Positions 6,844 through 8,014 of a stretch of DNA of 8,014 nt are shown piece after piece; the first letter of the stretch is position 1; the number at the start of each line of letters is the position of its first letter. The notes beneath the pieces are model-generated. The model saw only the letters and a list, made by a program, of their open reading frames with translations, was not told the DNA's origin and did no database searches. The DNA is taken from assembly GCA_029260415.1 (NCBI GenBank), contig JAJDDH010000028.1, forward strand, positions 1-8,014, given 5' to 3'. Both the position numbers and the translations under genes were made by a program. This DNA is from Phycisphaerales bacterium (lineage in GTDB: Bacteria; Planctomycetota; Phycisphaerae; Phycisphaerales; UBA1924).

Positions 6844-8014
6844 TCAGACGCGCCACGAGACGTACTTGATCTCGGTGTACTCATCCATCGCGTACCGACC
6901 GCCCTCGCGCCCGAAGCCCGAGTGTTTCACGCCCCCGAAGGGCGCCTGCGCCGTCGAGGGCCCGCCGTCGTTGGCGCCGATGATCCCGTACTCGAGCGCC
7001 TCGGCGACCCGCATCAGACGCGACGCGTCGCGGGTGAAGAAGTACGCCGCGAGCCCGTACTCTGAGGCGTTGGCCAGCTCGATCGCCTCGCGCTCATCGG
7101 TAAACCTGGCGACGGGGGCGACCGGGCCGAATGTCTCCTCGTGCGAGAGGAGCATCTCGGGCGTCATCCCCTCGACAAGCGTGGGGGCGTAGAACCGATC
7201 GGCCAGGCCATCCACGCGGACGCGCTTGCCGCCCACGGGAACCTTCGCGCCATGCGAGCGGGCGTCCTCGACGTGGGACTCGACCTTCTCGACAGCGCCG
7301 TCGTTGATCAGCGGGCCGATGTCGACGCCCTCGCGGGCGCCGTCGCCGACCTTCAGCTTTCCGATGGCCTCGCCCAGCCGGGTCACGAACTCGTCGTAGA
7401 CCGCGTCCTGGACGTAGAACCGGTTGGCGCAGATGCACGTCTGCCCCGCGTTGCGGAACTTGCACGCGACCGCGGCGTCAACCGCCAGCCCGATGTCCGC
7501 GTCATCAAAGACCAGGAACGGCGCGTGCCCGCCCAGCTCGAGCGACAGACGCAGCAGGTTCTTGGATGCCTTGGACATCAGCAGCTGCCCGACCCTGGTC
7601 GAGCCGGTGAACGAGAGCTTGCGGACGCGGTCGTCGTCGAACATCGCGTCGCCGATCGTGGCCGCGTCGCCCGTGATGATGTTGACCACCCCGGCGGGGA
7701 TGCCCGCCTCGCAGGCCAGCTCACCGATCGCCAGCGCCGAGAGCGGCGTCAGCTCCGCGGGCTTGATCACCACCGTGCACCCCGAGGCCAGCGCGGGCCC
7801 GAGCTTCCTGGTGATCATCGCGGCGGGGAAGTTCCAGGGCGTGATGATGCCCGTCACGCCCACGGGCTGACGCAAGACCAGGATCCGCTTGTCGGGCGAC
7901 GACGCGGGGATGATGTCCCCGGTCAGTCGCTTGCCCTCCTCCGCGGCCCAGTCCAGAAACGACGCGGCGTACGCGATCTCGCCCCGAGCCTCGCCCAGCG
8001 GCTTGCCCTGCTCG
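6844..8014 (-). CDS. gabD: Succinate-semialdehyde dehydrogenase, NAD(P)-dependent, N-terminus cut by window edge
   Basis: Oxidises succinate semialdehyde to succinate, the last step of GABA breakdown. The frame stays open to the right edge, giving 389 residues that begin at EQGKPLGEA. E. coli GabD is about 482 residues, so roughly 95 N-terminal residues lie outside the window. Numbered from the first visible residue, it shows TPWNFP (58-63), KPAELTP (84-90), FTGST (135-139), ELGG (159-162, general base Glu159), NAGQTCICANR (188-198, nucleophile Cys193), EETFGP (292-297) and APFGGVKHSG (357-366). The CxC at 193/195 is typical of the SSADH branch and supports it over a generic aldehyde dehydrogenase. 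Glu87 stands where NADP-preferring E. coli GabD has Ser, which suggests NAD use (inference). It is the most upstream gene seen and is followed after 31 bases by the aminotransferase. It could instead act on 4-aminobutyraldehyde or glutarate semialdehyde. Confidence 0.93.
   Translation of the reverse strand, partial: EQGKPLGEARGEIAYAASFLDWAAEEGKRLTGDIIPASSPDKRILVLRQPVGVTGIITPWNFPAAMITRKLGPALASGCTVVIKPAELTPLSALAIGELACEAGIPAGVVNIITGDAATIGDAMFDDDRVRKLSFTGSTRVGQLLMSKASKNLLRLSLELGGHAPFLVFDDADIGLAVDAAVACKFRNAGQTCICANRFYVQDAVYDEFVTRLGEAIGKLKVGDGAREGVDIGPLINDGAVEKVESHVEDARSHGAKVPVGGKRVRVDGLADRFYAPTLVEGMTPEMLLSHEETFGPVAPVARFTDEREAIELANASEYGLAAYFFTRDASRLMRVAEALEYGIIGANDGGPSTAQAPFGGVKHSGFGREGGRYAMDEYTEIKYVSWRV

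Noticed and set aside
5697..6869. 390-codon plus-strand frame opposite the aminotransferase
   Set aside because: No motif and biased composition; the opposite strand encodes a clear class III aminotransferase.
6813..6884. 24-residue N-terminal extension of the aminotransferase from an ATG at 6884
   Set aside because: It would overlap gabD by 41 bases, adds low-complexity Ser/Arg sequence and has no better ribosome site than the AGGAG serving the ATG at 6812.
7873..7875. TTG at 7875 as the true start of the dehydrogenase
   Set aside because: The frame continues to the window edge with sequence matching the GabD family (EQGKPLGEA, GEIAYAASF), so this codon is an internal Leu and the gene is cut by the edge.
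1..8014. CRISPR arrays, tRNA/rRNA genes, insertion sequences, riboswitches or terminators
   Set aside because: The window is almost wholly coding, with gaps of at most 31 bases. I saw no spaced repeats, no hairpin followed by a T-run and no transposase-like sequence.

Overview
The window is a GC-rich stretch of bacterial DNA packed with genes that all read on the minus strand. No gap between genes exceeds 31 bases. In transcription order (right to left) it holds six genes: the C-terminal four fifths of a succinate-semialdehyde dehydrogenase (gabD type), a class III GABA-type aminotransferase (gabT type), a nitrilase-superfamily amidohydrolase, a long Orn/Lys/Arg decarboxylase, an ATP-grasp ligase, and the first 73 codons of a gene that resembles the C45 (acyl-CoA:6-aminopenicillanate acyltransferase / Tan-like) Ntn-hydrolase family. 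The first and last genes are cut by the window edges.

The junctions are those of one operon. gabD to gabT has a 31-base gap with a clear AGGAG. gabT to the amidohydrolase and decarboxylase to the ATP-grasp gene both have the form stop-CCC-ATG, with a near-identical AAAGGG just upstream. Amidohydrolase to decarboxylase and ATP-grasp to C45 overlap by 4 bases (GTGA and ATGA). No promoter, terminator, RNA gene, repeat array or mobile element is visible; the promoter should lie beyond position 8014 and the end of the operon before position 1.

Taken together, the genes suggest breakdown of a basic amino acid through an amine to succinate: decarboxylation (arginine to agmatine, or ornithine/lysine to a diamine), amide or carbamoyl hydrolysis, transamination of a GABA-like omega-amino acid, and oxidation of succinate semialdehyde. 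The ATP-grasp ligase and C45 hydrolase are not part of the textbook arginine decarboxylase route. They could form an acylation/deacylation pair, analogous in logic to the gamma-glutamyl Puu pathway but built from unrelated enzymes. That is inference, and it is the most interesting point in the window.

The organism cannot be fixed from this sequence. High GC content and the combination of enzymes would fit a high-GC Planctomycetota lineage or an actinobacterium. I lean weakly to the former, from a general impression of protein style rather than any marker gene.
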